Notes: a model not told the origin generated them from the letters alone. Shown: positions 34,694-44,067, counted from the first letter of the stretch. The stretch is 64,000 bases of DNA from CAZKRU01 sp964555235 (GCA_964555235.1 CAZKRU010000006.1:13245-77244); one strand, 5' to 3'. A program made the numbers and translations.

Positions 34694-35952
34694 TCGGCCC
34701 CCAAGTACGGCTGCAACTTTTCAGGAACTCGCACCCGGCCATCCGCCTGTTGATAGGTTTCAAGCAATGCAATGTAGAGGCGCGCCAAGGCGGTTCCTGA
34801 TCCGTTTAAAGTGTGACAAAATTGATTTTTCCCATCCGCATCCTTATAGCGAAGCTGCATTCGTCGCGCCTGATAGGATTCAAAATTACTGCAGGACGAA
34901 ACTTCCAACCAGGTCTTCAGTCCGGGCGCCCAAACCTCAATGTCATAACATTTTGCCGCGCCAAATCCCATATCCCCCGTGCAAAGCGTCAAAACCCGGT
35001 ACGGAAGCCCGAGCAATTGCAGGACTTTTTCCGCATGACCCGTCAGCTCTTCCAATTTCTGATACGACGATTCCGGTTTTACCAGCTGAACGAGTTCCAC
35101 TTTGTCAAATTGATGCACACGAATCATTCCGCGCGTATCTTTCCCTCCACTCCCCGCCTCTTTTCGGAAGCAGGGCGTGTAGGCCACGTATTGGATCGGC
35201 AGACTCGCTTCCGCTAAAATCTCTTCGCGATGTAAATTCGTCACCGGGACTTCCGCCGTCGGAACGAGATAAAGCTCATCTCCCTCCAAGCGATACATAT
35301 CCTCTGAAAATTTCGGAAGTTGTCCGGTCCCCACCATGCACTCGCCCCGCACCACAAAGGGAGTCGAAACTTCCGTGTAACCGTGTTCTTCCGTATGAAG
35401 ATCGAGAAGGAAATTCAACAGGGCCCGCTCGAGCTTCGCCCCTTTTCCCTTGAAAACAATGAAACCGCTTCCCGAAATTTTCGTCGCGCGATTCAGATCG
35501 AGCAGTCCGAGCGCCTCTCCTAATTCCCAATGGGTCTTCGCTGGAAATGTGTGCGCTACCGGCGTCCCCCACGTGCGTTCAATCCGATTGGCCGAGGCGT
35601 CGAGTCCGTGTGGAACGGATTCGTGCGGCGCATTCGGAATCATTTTCAGAAGCCCCTGTTGTGATTCTTCCAAAGTCGTCTGATCCCGATCCAATGCTGA
35701 AATCTCATCAGAAACTTGTTTCATCCGGGAGAGAATATCGTCCGCCGATTCGCCCTTGGCTTTGCGTGCGCCGACTTCTTTGCTGACACGATTCCGCTCC
35801 GCCTTAAGTTCGTCGCCTTTTTGCTGCAAGCCGCGACGCTGCACGTCGATCTCTAATAGTTCGATAATCTTCGTCTCATCTCCGGTTCCCCGTGACGCGA
35901 TACGACGCTGAAATTCCTCGGGCTTTTCCCGGATGGCCTTGATGTCCAACAT
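34684..35952 (-). CDS. serS: Seryl-tRNA synthetase
   Basis: Charges tRNA-Ser with serine. The 422 residues are the bacterial length: an N-terminal antiparallel coiled coil (about 1-110, MLDIKAIREKPEEFQRRI onward) and a class II catalytic core. Motif 2 is seen in YVAYTPCFRKEAGSGGKDTRG and motif 3 in LNGSGTALARLYIALLE. It is the first gene of the minus-strand run serS-prc-infA-yajQ-EVE. Upstream bases hold a short TCTGTTTTAGACAG stem, but no T-box is visible. Confidence 0.97.
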   Translation of the reverse strand: MLDIKAIREKPEEFQRRIASRGTGDETKIIELLEIDVQRRGLQQKGDELKAERNRVSKEVGARKAKGESADDILSRMKQVSDEISALDRDQTTLEESQQGLLKMIPNAPHESVPHGLDASANRIERTWGTPVAHTFPAKTHWELGEALGLLDLNRATKISGSGFIVFKGKGAKLERALLNFLLDLHTEEHGYTEVSTPFVVRGECMVGTGQLPKFSEDMYRLEGDELYLVPTAEVPVTNLHREEILAEASLPIQYVAYTPCFRKEAGSGGKDTRGMIRVHQFDKVELVQLVKPESSYQKLEELTGHAEKVLQLLGLPYRVLTLCTGDMGFGAAKCYDIEVWAPGLKTWLEVSSCSNFESYQARRMQLRYKDADGKNQFCHTLNGSGTALARLYIALLETYQQADGRVRVPEKLQPYLGAECL

Positions 35953-36027
35953 TTAAGGGGTCTGTTTTAGACAGGAAATCCCCTAAGATCAAGAGACAAG
36001 GTGAAGAAACACGCAGGAGGCCCCCAC

Positions 36028-36122
36028 TTGGTAGGGGGCGGTCGATGACCGCGCCGGCCTTAGTTTCTTATAGCTCCCGACATACGCCCGAGCCCGGCGC
36101 CCTCGGAGAGGACGCCCTACCA
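36028..36122. repeat. REPIN: inverted pair of GTAG-type REP elements
   Basis: TTGGTAGGG (36028-36036) with stem GCGGTC/GACCGC, loop GAT, faces a second REP at 36092-36122. Read on the minus strand the second is TGGTAGGGCGTCCTC, loop TCC, then GAGGGCGCC. The right end touches the thiE stop codon, so the element may also act as its terminator. Confidence 0.8.
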
Positions 36123-36773
36123 CTATCGTCCAAAACAAGCCTTTACCGCTTTTCCATAAGTCACCGGATCTGGCGCTTGCAATAATCCTGAAACAATCAC
36201 CACACGCTTAGCGCCAGCCTCGATCACCTGCGAAAGGTTCTCCAATTTAATCCCGCCAATGCAGAATCCTGGAATTTTGATCACCGACTGAACCTGTTGA
36301 ATCAGCGGAAGCCCCACCGGAACGTAATCTGGCTTGGTCGGCGTTGCGAACAACGGTCCAATACCGATGTAATCCGCTCCTTCCTGTTCCGCGGCAATCG
36401 CCTGATCAAGTGCATGCGTTGATTTCCCAACCAACCGGTCCTCTCCTTCCATCAAACGCGCCTGATCCACGGAGAGATCATCCTGACCGACATGCACTCC
36501 ATCCGCGTCCGACATAGCCGCCAACTCCGGCCAGTCGTTCACGATAAAAAGCACTCCGGATTGACGACAAAGAATCGAAAGTTCCTTCGCCAGCTCCGTC
36601 AATGTTTGGGCTGCTTGTCCCTTGGCGCGAAGTTGAAGAAGATCAATTCCCCCCTCGATCAACCCCCGCGCCACTGTCACCGGATCCCGATGATTGAGAT
36701 AACCAAAATCTAAAATTCCGTACAGGACCGCACGGGAAAGCAGCTCTCGGCGTTCGTTCAAGGAGAGCGACAT
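36123..36773 (-). CDS. thiE: Thiamine-phosphate synthase
   Basis: Joins hydroxymethylpyrimidine diphosphate and thiazole phosphate to thiamine phosphate. The 216-residue TIM barrel shows LQLRAKG (residues 42-48), IVNDWPELAAMSDADGVHVGQDDL for pyrophosphate and Mg binding, GKSTHALDQA and DYIGIGPLFATPTKPD. It lies seven bases after accC, so it is probably read from the accBC promoter. No TPP riboswitch is visible in the upstream bases. Confidence 0.95.
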   Translation of the reverse strand: MSLSLNERRELLSRAVLYGILDFGYLNHRDPVTVARGLIEGGIDLLQLRAKGQAAQTLTELAKELSILCRQSGVLFIVNDWPELAAMSDADGVHVGQDDLSVDQARLMEGEDRLVGKSTHALDQAIAAEQEGADYIGIGPLFATPTKPDYVPVGLPLIQQVQSVIKIPGFCIGGIKLENLSQVIEAGAKRVVIVSGLLQAPDPVTYGKAVKACFGR

Positions 36774-36780
36774 GGCCCTT

Positions 36781-38154
36781 TTATTTGGGAGGTGTCGGGT
36801 GATTGTGCTTCTGCTGAAGCATCAACCGCTCCACAAAATGCGTCGAGTATTCACCCCGTCGAAAATCCGGATCCTGAAGAATCATCTGACCAAAAGGAAT
36901 CGTCGTCTGGACTCCTTGAATCATGAACTCATCCAACGCCCGCGCCATTCGCTCAATCGCCGACTTGCGATCCTTGGCGGAGACAATCAGTTTCGCCACC
37001 ATCGAATCGTAATGAGGAGGGATCGAATAGCCGGCATAGATATGGGAATCAACCCGAACTCCCGGACCGCCCGAGGGATAGTAAAACGTAATTTTTCCGG
37101 GACTGGGACGGAAATTATGCGCGGGATCCTCGGCATTGATTCGCATTTCAATCGAATGCCTCTTCGGCTCCAGATCGTAAAACATTTTATCAAGTGGAAT
37201 TCCGGCCGCAATCTTGATCTGCTCCCGGACCAAATCGACACCGTAAACCTCTTCGGTTACCGGATGCTCGACCTGAATCCGGGTGTTCATCTCCATGAAA
37301 TAGAAATTTCCCTTGTCGTCGACGAGATATTCAATGGTTCCAGCGCCTTCGTAATGAACTGATTCGGCAAGCTTAATGGAGGCCTTCCCCATTTTCTTAC
37401 GAAGATCCGCCGAAAGAATCGGTGACGGAGACTCTTCCAAAAGCTTCTGGTGTCGACGCTGAATCGAGCAATCGCGTTCTCCGACATGAACGACATTTCC
37501 GTGTTGATCCGCAAGAATTTGAAATTCGATATGATGCGGATTTTCAATCAGCTTTTCCATGTAAAGCGCGCCGTTTCCAAACGCTTTTTCCGCTTCCATC
37601 TTCGCCGCCAAAAATCCTTGGACCAGACTCACATCATTATGAGCCGGACGCATTCCGCGCCCACCCCCACCCGCCACCGCCTTGATCATGACTGGATAAC
37701 CGATCTGCTTGGCAATTTTCAGGGCCGCTTGCTCACTCTCAATCGCTCCGGCACTCCCAGGCGTCGTCGGCACTCCCGCTTTCTTGGCTGTTTCCCGGGC
37801 AATCGCCTTATCCCCCATGGAACGGATCGAAGCCGGTTTCGGACCGATAAACTTGATGTTGCAGCTTTCGCAGACTTCCGCGAAGTGGGCATTTTCCGAG
37901 AGAAAACCGTATCCGGGATGAATCGCATCGACGTCGCCAATTTCGGCCGCACTGATAATCCGGTCAATCTTCAGGTAACTCTCATTGCTCGGAGCCTTTC
38001 CGATACAGATCGCCTCATCTGCCAAGCGGACATGGAGCGAATCGGCATCCGCCTCGGAATAGACCGCCAAGGTTTGAACACCCAACTCGCGACAGGCCCG
38101 GATAATACGAACCGCAATTTCGCCACGATTGGCGATCAATATTTTAGAAAACAT
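36781..38154 (-). CDS. accC: Acetyl-CoA carboxylase, biotin carboxylase subunit
   Basis: Carboxylates the biotin on AccB with bicarbonate and ATP, the first half of malonyl-CoA formation. The 457 residues start at MFSKILIANRGEIAVRII; the frame extends upstream to 38235 but that start lacks homology and would overlap accB. The ATP-grasp core shows KAVAGGGGRGM, FQILADQHGNVVHVGERDCSIQ split by a short turn, and MEMNTRIQVEHPVTE. It follows accB by 17 bases. Confidence 0.97.
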   Translation of the reverse strand: MFSKILIANRGEIAVRIIRACRELGVQTLAVYSEADADSLHVRLADEAICIGKAPSNESYLKIDRIISAAEIGDVDAIHPGYGFLSENAHFAEVCESCNIKFIGPKPASIRSMGDKAIARETAKKAGVPTTPGSAGAIESEQAALKIAKQIGYPVMIKAVAGGGGRGMRPAHNDVSLVQGFLAAKMEAEKAFGNGALYMEKLIENPHHIEFQILADQHGNVVHVGERDCSIQRRHQKLLEESPSPILSADLRKKMGKASIKLAESVHYEGAGTIEYLVDDKGNFYFMEMNTRIQVEHPVTEEVYGVDLVREQIKIAAGIPLDKMFYDLEPKRHSIEMRINAEDPAHNFRPSPGKITFYYPSGGPGVRVDSHIYAGYSIPPHYDSMVAKLIVSAKDRKSAIERMARALDEFMIQGVQTTIPFGQMILQDPDFRRGEYSTHFVERLMLQQKHNHPTPPK

Positions 38155-38171
38155 ACCGTTGGATTTATAAA

Positions 38172-38639
38172 TTAGAGAGGCCGAACCCGGAAAAGCGGCT
38201 TCCCAAATTCCACCGGCTTCCCACTTTCCGCACAAATTTCAGTAATAACTCCAGCAACCTCCGCCTTGATCTCGTTCATGACTTTCATCGCTTCAATAAT
38301 GCAAACCACGGTCTCCGGTCCAACCTCCTTCCCCACTTCAACATAAGCGGGTGAATCGGGAGCCGGAGAGCGATAAAAGGTTCCAACCATCGGAGAGTCG
38401 ATCGTTTTTGAATTTGAATCCAAGGGAGGTGCTGAAACCGGGCTTGTCGCAGCAGCTGGAACCGGAACAGGCACCGCATGAGCCGGAGCCGCCATTACGG
38501 GGACCGGAGCAGCCGTTACAACATAATCGCCAGCCCCTTTCTTGACCCGGATCTTAAAATCGGGCTTTTCCAACTCAAATTCGGAGAGACCGTTTCGGGT
38601 CATCAGATCAATGACTGCTTTGATTTCTTTTAGTTCCAT
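38172..38639 (-). CDS. accB: Acetyl-CoA carboxylase, biotin carboxyl carrier protein
   Basis: The 155-residue carrier has an N-terminal ELKEIKAVIDLMTRNGLSEFELE region, a linker rich in Ala and Pro (about 43-72) and a biotinyl domain with K119 in IIEAMKVMNE. The carboxylated biotin is then used by the transferase AccAD, encoded elsewhere. A GAGGT lies six bases before the ATG. It leads the accB-accC-thiE operon, with a candidate promoter just upstream in an AT-rich region. Confidence 0.96.
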   Translation of the reverse strand: MELKEIKAVIDLMTRNGLSEFELEKPDFKIRVKKGAGDYVVTAAPVPVMAAPAHAVPVPVPAAATSPVSAPPLDSNSKTIDSPMVGTFYRSPAPDSPAYVEVGKEVGPETVVCIIEAMKVMNEIKAEVAGVITEICAESGKPVEFGKPLFRVRPL

Positions 38640-38926
38640 TTCTTACCTCGGCCTGAAGCGTAGAGAGCAATTCAAAAAAGGTCAAAACCTATTTTTGAGG
38701 CCTCAATTGGAAAAAATCCCCCATGAAACCCCCTTAAAAAACTCGGCTTTTCGACTGAAAAATAGAACTTTTAAACGAAAATAAGGTCTTTTTAAGGGAA
38801 ATATCTCATTTTTAACAGAAAGAGCTATTCTTAGGATCATTTATATAAAAACGCCATTACTATAAGAAATAGTTATTTAATGGATTAATTATTTAAGAAA
38901 ATCTAACCACAAGAAAAACCTCAAAC
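38640..38926. other. AT-rich intergenic region with a 10-bp inverted repeat
   Basis: This 287-base gap is clearly more AT-rich than its surroundings and rich in A- and T-runs. CCCTTAAAAA (38731-38740) and TTTTTAAGGG (38789-38798) are a perfect inverted pair 48 bases apart, upstream of the accB promoter. They could be operator half-sites or a bent-DNA element. No gene is seen. Confidence 0.5.
38657..38685 (-). promoter_or_regulatory. Candidate promoter for accB-accC-thiE
   Basis: On the minus strand TTGACC (38685-38680) and TACGCT (38662-38657) are 17 bases apart, with the GAGGT ribosome site and ATG close downstream. The -35 box is strong (five of six), the -10 weak. Confidence 0.4.
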
Positions 38927-39661
38927 TCACCACAGGTCCCCATCCGGACGGGGTCGGTAGCTTTCCATCCGGACCTCCTGATACTTCCAGTACCGCGACA
39001 TCAATGAATCGAGCTCATACGCCAGATGATATCCCGAAGGAGCTCGACCCGCCGGGGTCTCCACCGTCTCCAATCGAAACCGAAGCTTCGTCATTTTGGC
39101 AAAGAGCCAGGCCATGTCGAGCGGTTGAGCCAACTCTGCCTCCAATTGAACCATTTCGGTTTTCGCTTTGGAAACCCATAACTTTCCCCGAAGGTGAGTC
39201 ATCGCCTTCTCCAGTCGGCTCTTAAAGGTTGCGTTCGGCTTCGGCGTCAAATCCAGACACCAACAGGAAACCCCCAATGCCTCCCCCTCCCCCGCAAGTT
39301 TAAAGTCATAGCGCTGCATTAGACTCGAAAGCGAAACATTCTCCTGAGTCCGCTGGTACTGCCGCCCCTCTTTTGCCAATTCGTGATCCGGAGTTCCTCC
39401 ATGAATCCAATTTCCATTCTTATCACGGATCCGAAAGGAACTCTCATTCCCCGGTCGAACAATCATTGGCCAAATCTCTTCATCGCCGCGCTTTCCTTTC
39501 GGCGTCTCCTGCCAGGAACGTACCTCCTGATCATACTCCAAGGATCGTAATCCCTGGGAAATCACCTGCTCCTGCTCCTTCATTCGAGCCAGCAATTCCT
39601 CCACGGATTGGGCCGAAGCCCGGACTTGAAACAGAATCGCCACACAAAAAACCGAAAACAA
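38927..39661 (-). CDS. Exported protein of unknown function, DUF1571-like
   Basis: With the TTG start at 39661 the protein has 244 residues and a compact signal peptide (FSVFCVAILFQVRASA). GAGG lies seven bases before that TTG. The frame stays open to an ATG at 39802, but the extra 47 residues include the translated REPIN at 39675-39743 and are unlikely to be native. The mature part has a helix (EELLARMKEQEQVISQGL), SLEYDQEVRSWQE, and LRGKLWVSKAKTEMVQLEAEL, the strand pattern of LolA/RseB-like or DUF1571-like periplasmic proteins. Function is unknown. It diverges from the class V aminotransferase. Confidence 0.65.
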   Translation of the reverse strand: MFSVFCVAILFQVRASAQSVEELLARMKEQEQVISQGLRSLEYDQEVRSWQETPKGKRGDEEIWPMIVRPGNESSFRIRDKNGNWIHGGTPDHELAKEGRQYQRTQENVSLSSLMQRYDFKLAGEGEALGVSCWCLDLTPKPNATFKSRLEKAMTHLRGKLWVSKAKTEMVQLEAELAQPLDMAWLFAKMTKLRFRLETVETPAGRAPSGYHLAYELDSLMSRYWKYQEVRMESYRPRPDGDLW

Positions 39662-39674
39662 AATAACGCCTCGA

Positions 39675-39743
39675 TTGGTAGGGACGCCTCTCCGAGGCGT
39701 CCGGGTTTTAGGAACGGACGCCTGCGGAGAGGCGTCCCTACCA
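39675..39743. repeat. REPIN: inverted pair of GTAG-type REP elements
   Basis: The left REP has TTGGTAGGG then stem GGACGCCTC, loop TCC, GAGGCGTCC (39682-39702). The right REP is its near-exact inverse, ending in GTCCCTACCA at 39743. The pair lies in the 5' region of the exported-protein frame. Confidence 0.85.
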
Positions 39744-39804
39744 GAAGCATCCCGACCGTTTCTCAGTTGCATTTTTAAAAGTCCCCCGTTAGTTTTCGGC
39801 ACCT

Positions 39805-40875
39805 ATGGCACACACCAAGCTTTTTATTCCCGGCCCCATCGAAGTTTCCGAAAAGACCCTGCGAGCCTTTGCGACGCCGATGATTGGACACCGGAGTAAA
39901 AGCTTCCAAGACCTTTACGCGGAAGTCCAGCCCGGACTCCAAAAACTCTTTTTCACGAAACAGCCGGTTTTTGTCAGTACCAGCTCCGCTTGGGGAGTCA
40001 TGGAAGGAGCGCTCCGAAATCTCTGCTCCAAAAAGGTTCTCACCTGCATGAGCGGTGCCTTCTCCGACAAATGGTATGATGTCGCCCTCAAATGCGGAAA
40101 AGCGGCAGAAAAGCTCCAAGTGGAATGGGGGCAAGCCATTCTTCCCGAAGCGATCGATGCCAAACTCAAGACCGGTGAATTCGATGCAATCACGTTGATT
40201 CACAACGAGACCTCCACTGGAACGATGAATCCCCTTCCAGAAATCGCCAAAGTCCTTCGGAAGTATCCAGACGTCCAATTCATTGTCGATTGTGTCTCCT
40301 CTTTCTCCGCCATGCCGATTCCCTTTGATGAACTCGGAATCGATCTCATGCTGGCCGGAACTCAAAAGGCCCTTGCCCTTCCCGCCGGAGCGGCTGTTTT
40401 TGCAGTTTCTGAAAAGGCCTTCGCCAAAGCCGCTACTCTCAAAGATCGCGGCTACTACCTTGACCTCATCGAGTTCAAGAAGAACCATGAGACCAACATG
40501 ACTCCGACAACCCCATCGATCTCCCACTTCTATGCGCTTCGAAGCAAACTCGAAGACATTCAGACGGAAGGCCAAGAAAAGCGTTACGCTCGCCATCAAA
40601 AAAATCACGATATCACTCACGAGTGGGTCCGTAAAATGGGCTTCGAACTTTTTCCCGCCACCGGATACGCCTCCATCAGTCTGACTTGCGTGAAAAACAC
40701 CAAAGGGATCGATGTCCAAAAACTGATCTCCAATCTCAAAGCCAAGCACCAGTGCGTGATTGATGGCGGTTACGGAAAAATCAAAGGAACCACCTTCCGC
40801 ATCTCCCACATGGGTGACGAATCGACCGAGAACATTCAACAACTCCTCGGATGGCTCGAAGGCTGCATGCCCTAA
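39805..40875 (+). CDS. Class V aminotransferase (serine-glyoxylate or alanine-glyoxylate type)
   Basis: The 356-residue PLP enzyme starts HTKLFIPGPIEVSEKTL, with IGHRSKSFQDLY and VSTSSAWGVMEGALRN binding the cofactor. The PLP Asp is in FIVDCVSSF and the Schiff-base K188 in AGTQKALALPAG. Related enzymes interconvert serine or alanine and glyoxylate; phosphoserine aminotransferase is a more distant option. Serine and glycine metabolism also appears in the gcv cluster of this window. A 93-base gap separates it from ilvD. Confidence 0.88.
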   Translation: MAHTKLFIPGPIEVSEKTLRAFATPMIGHRSKSFQDLYAEVQPGLQKLFFTKQPVFVSTSSAWGVMEGALRNLCSKKVLTCMSGAFSDKWYDVALKCGKAAEKLQVEWGQAILPEAIDAKLKTGEFDAITLIHNETSTGTMNPLPEIAKVLRKYPDVQFIVDCVSSFSAMPIPFDELGIDLMLAGTQKALALPAGAAVFAVSEKAFAKAATLKDRGYYLDLIEFKKNHETNMTPTTPSISHFYALRSKLEDIQTEGQEKRYARHQKNHDITHEWVRKMGFELFPATGYASISLTCVKNTKGIDVQKLISNLKAKHQCVIDGGYGKIKGTTFRISHMGDESTENIQQLLGWLEGCMP

Positions 40876-40968
40876 GAACTCGCCGCGGGTACTTTGATTG
40901 AGTGCGATCATGCTCCCGCACAAATTCTAGATTGATTCGCGTGCGCTCAAAGCTATGGTTCCTCTCCT

Positions 40969-42678
40969 ATGGCAAAGAAAACTTCCGCACCTTCTCATCG
41001 TCCCTTTTCATCCCTCATGCTCGATGGAGCGGAACGCGCCCCAAGCCGGGCGATGCTCCATGCGGTCGGCTTTCGAGACGAAGATTTTAAGAAATCGCTG
41101 ATCGGAGTCGCTTCGACCTGGAGCATGGTGACTCCGTGCAACATGCACATCGACACGTTGGCGAAGGAAGCCTCCCGCGGAGTCGAGGAGAGCGGCGGAA
41201 AATCGCTCATCTTTAACACGATCACCATTTCCGATGGAATCTCGATGGGAACCGAGGGAATGAAGTACTCGCTCGTTTCACGCGAAGTCATTGCCGACTC
41301 GATCGAAACGGTCGTTGGTTGTCAGGGAATGGACGGTTATGTTGCCATCGGTGGTTGTGACAAAAACATGCCGGCATGCCTTATGGCGATGGCCCGCATG
41401 AACCGCCCTTCGGTTTTTGTTTACGGAGGAACGATTCTTCCCGGCTGTTTTCAAAAGAAGGAGGTCGATATCGTCTCCGTTTTCGAAGCGGTTGGACAAC
41501 ATGCACGAGGAACGATTTCCGATAAAGAGCTCAAGGGAATCGAAGCCTGCGCGATCCCGGGACCCGGATCCTGCGGCGGAATGTACACGGCTAACACGAT
41601 GGCGTGCGCGATTGAAGCCCTTGGAATGAGTCTGCCGAATAGTTCCGCACAAACCGCTGTTTCTCCTGAAAAAATGCAGGACTGCCGTCAAGCCGGGGCT
41701 GCGGTTCTCAATCTTCTCAAAAAAGGAATTCTCCCTCGCGACATCATGACGCGCAAAGCTTTTGAAAATGCAATCACCGTCGTCATGGCACTCGGCGGTT
41801 CCACGAATGCCGTCCTACACCTTCTCGCCATGGCCCATGCCGCCGGCGTGAAGCTCTCGATCGATGATTTCACCCGAATCGGAAAACGGGTTCCGGTTCT
41901 TGCCGACCTCAAACCGAGTGGGCGTTTCGTCATGGCCGCCTTGGTACAAATTGGCGGAGTGACTCCGTTAATGAAGCGCCTCCTCGATCAAGGTCTCCTC
42001 CACGGCGACTGTATGACCGTCACCGGACAAACCGTTGCTCAAAACCTCAAGGGCGTCAAAGATTATCCTACCGGACAGGAAGTGATCCGTTCCTTCGACA
42101 ATCCGATCAAAAAAGAGGGTCATCTCGTCGTTCTCTACGGAAACCTCGCCCCCCTCGGCGCCGTGGCTAAAATCAGCGGCAAAGAAGGCCTCCGCTTCGA
42201 AGGACGCGCCCGGGTTTATGATTCAGAAGAGGCCGCATTGAAAGCCATTCTCGATGGCAGCATCAAAAAGGGTGATGTCATTGTGATCCGCTACGAAGGA
42301 CCCAAGGGAGGCCCCGGAATGCGCGAAATGCTCTCACCGACTTCCGCCATTATGGGACGAGGACTCGGTAAAGACGTGGCTTTGATTACCGACGGTCGTT
42401 TCTCCGGCGGGAGTCACGGATTTGTCGTCGGACACGTCTCACCGGAAGCTCATGTCGGAGGTCCTCTTGCCATTATTAAAAACGGCGATCGGATCACCCT
42501 GGATGCCGGAAAACGAGTGATCGATCTTGAAATTCCCGCAAAAGAATTCAAAGCGAGAATGAAAAAATTCAAGGCCCCGAAACCCCGCTATACCAGCGGC
42601 GTTCTCGCCAAGTACGCGCATTTGGTGAACTCCGCCCACTTGGGGGCCGTGACCGATGCGGATCTGAAACTCACATGA
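40969..42678 (+). CDS. ilvD: Dihydroxy-acid dehydratase
   Basis: Dehydrates dihydroxyisovalerate and its homologue in valine, leucine and isoleucine synthesis. The 569-residue Fe-S protein shows cluster Cys residues in VTPCNMH, IGGCDKNMPACLM and GSCGGMYTANTMA, plus GRFSGGSHGFVVGHVSPEA near the C-terminus. Its stop overlaps the next gene by an ATGA. A weak promoter (TTGATT at 40932 and TATGGT at 40954) lies just before it. Confidence 0.97.
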   Translation: MAKKTSAPSHRPFSSLMLDGAERAPSRAMLHAVGFRDEDFKKSLIGVASTWSMVTPCNMHIDTLAKEASRGVEESGGKSLIFNTITISDGISMGTEGMKYSLVSREVIADSIETVVGCQGMDGYVAIGGCDKNMPACLMAMARMNRPSVFVYGGTILPGCFQKKEVDIVSVFEAVGQHARGTISDKELKGIEACAIPGPGSCGGMYTANTMACAIEALGMSLPNSSAQTAVSPEKMQDCRQAGAAVLNLLKKGILPRDIMTRKAFENAITVVMALGGSTNAVLHLLAMAHAAGVKLSIDDFTRIGKRVPVLADLKPSGRFVMAALVQIGGVTPLMKRLLDQGLLHGDCMTVTGQTVAQNLKGVKDYPTGQEVIRSFDNPIKKEGHLVVLYGNLAPLGAVAKISGKEGLRFEGRARVYDSEEAALKAILDGSIKKGDVIVIRYEGPKGGPGMREMLSPTSAIMGRGLGKDVALITDGRFSGGSHGFVVGHVSPEAHVGGPLAIIKNGDRITLDAGKRVIDLEIPAKEFKARMKKFKAPKPRYTSGVLAKYAHLVNSAHLGAVTDADLKLT

Positions 42679-43343
42679 TCCACCGTATCCCTCCATGGGC
42701 GTTGGCCGGGGGTATTTTTCTCACCTTCACCGCTGGAGCGATCAATGCGGTCGGTTTCTTGGGAATCTATCATCAAGCGATCACACATCTGACCGGAACC
42801 GCCACTCTCCTGGGACTCTCTGTCAGCAATAGAGAATTTAATGAGGCAATGACACTTCTCTGCGTCTTAGCCTCATTTTTCTCAGGAGCGGTCCTTAGTG
42901 CATTCATCATACGAGATTCAGTTCTTAAATTCGGACAACGCTACGGGGTCGTTCTAATCCTTGAAAGCTCGCTTCTCGGACTCGCTGGCTATTTTCTCAC
43001 TCAAAATCAGCCCCTCGGCGAGTTTCTCGCCTCGGCTGCGTGCGGAATGCAAAACGCGATGGCGAGCACTTATTCCGGCGCCACCATTCGAACGACTCAC
43101 CTCTCCGGAATGATCACTGACTTGGCCATTCTCATCGGACAACGACTCCGAGGGATCCCTGCCGATTTTCGTAAAGCTCGTTTCTTCCTCTCGCTCATTG
43201 CCGCCTTTATCCTCGGCGGAGTCGTCGGAGGAACGCTCTTTCATCACTTCCAATTCAAAACGCTTTATTGGATCGCAACCATTCTCGGAACTGGCGGACT
43301 CCTCTACACGATCCTCTCTCACAAGAAGCAGGCATCCCTATGA
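42675..43343 (+). CDS. DUF1275 (YoaK) family membrane protein
   Basis: This 222-residue protein has six hydrophobic segments. The N-terminal LTFTAGAINAVGFLGI and later THLTGTATLLGLS, ACGMQNAMASTYSGATIRTTHLSGMITDL are diagnostic of the DUF1275 family. A transport role is suspected in the family but not proven. It overlaps ilvD and the methyltransferase gene by ATGA at both ends. Confidence 0.9.
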   Translation: MIHRIPPWALAGGIFLTFTAGAINAVGFLGIYHQAITHLTGTATLLGLSVSNREFNEAMTLLCVLASFFSGAVLSAFIIRDSVLKFGQRYGVVLILESSLLGLAGYFLTQNQPLGEFLASAACGMQNAMASTYSGATIRTTHLSGMITDLAILIGQRLRGIPADFRKARFFLSLIAAFILGGVVGGTLFHHFQFKTLYWIATILGTGGLLYTILSHKKQASL

Positions 43344-44059
43344 CCACCCGCGATTTCCTCAATCAACTCATCTCATTTTCCAACTATGAGATTGTCAAAA
43401 AATCAAAAGATCGCCTGAGCGGAACAAATCTGCATCGGGATATCGGGATCATTCTCAAACAGAAAAAGTCTCCACTCCTCCTGGATGTCGGCAGCAATTA
43501 CGGGCAAACCATCCGAAAATTCCGAATGGACTTCGATCGCCCGACCATCATTGGATTTGAACCTGATCCGACCTGCTATGAATCCTTGAAGCGTCATTTT
43601 CTAAAGGAAGATCTCACTCTCGAAAATCTCGGACTCGGCAATGAAAACACCACCGCCGAATTCAAAGTCTACGAAGTCAACGGCCTCCAATCTTTTCTGG
43701 ATGTCAGCGATCAGGGGATGTTGAAAACCTCCAAAATCAAAGAAACTCTCTCCGTTGAAATCAAAAAACTTGATGATTACGTAGCAGCAAAGCAAATCAC
43801 TACCATTGATCTCTTGAAAATGGACGTTCAAGGCTACGAACTCAATGTCCTCAAGGGGGCCGCTAAAACGCTAGAGCGTCATGCGATCCAAGTGATTTAT
43901 ACTGAGATTAATTTTCTGGATGCGTATCAAGGTCAAGGCGACTTTCAGGAGATCACCGTGTTCCTGAAAACCGTCGGATACCATTTAGTCGGGATCTACA
44001 ATCAATCCTTCCGAGGAAGCAAAATGTTTCATGCGGATGTTTGCTACGCCTGCATCTAA
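43340..44059 (+). CDS. FkbM family SAM-dependent methyltransferase
   Basis: The 239-residue enzyme has the SAM-binding LLDVGSNYGQTIRKF (residues about 50-64), the second-strand acid in IIGFEPDPTCYESL and the FkbM mark LLKMDVQGYELNVLKGA. FkbM enzymes O-methylate sugars or secondary metabolites. The ATG at 43340 gives an ATGA overlap; the frame opens earlier at 43268 within the DUF1275 gene. No biosynthetic cluster is present to name a substrate. Confidence 0.9.
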   Translation: MTTRDFLNQLISFSNYEIVKKSKDRLSGTNLHRDIGIILKQKKSPLLLDVGSNYGQTIRKFRMDFDRPTIIGFEPDPTCYESLKRHFLKEDLTLENLGLGNENTTAEFKVYEVNGLQSFLDVSDQGMLKTSKIKETLSVEIKKLDDYVAAKQITTIDLLKMDVQGYELNVLKGAAKTLERHAIQVIYTEINFLDAYQGQGDFQEITVFLKTVGYHLVGIYNQSFRGSKMFHADVCYACI

Positions 44060-44067
44060 GCCGAAGC

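Noticed and set aside
39775..40923. 382-codon minus-strand frame opposite the class V aminotransferase
   Set aside because: The plus strand encodes a clear PLP enzyme; the antisense frame is open only because of codon bias.
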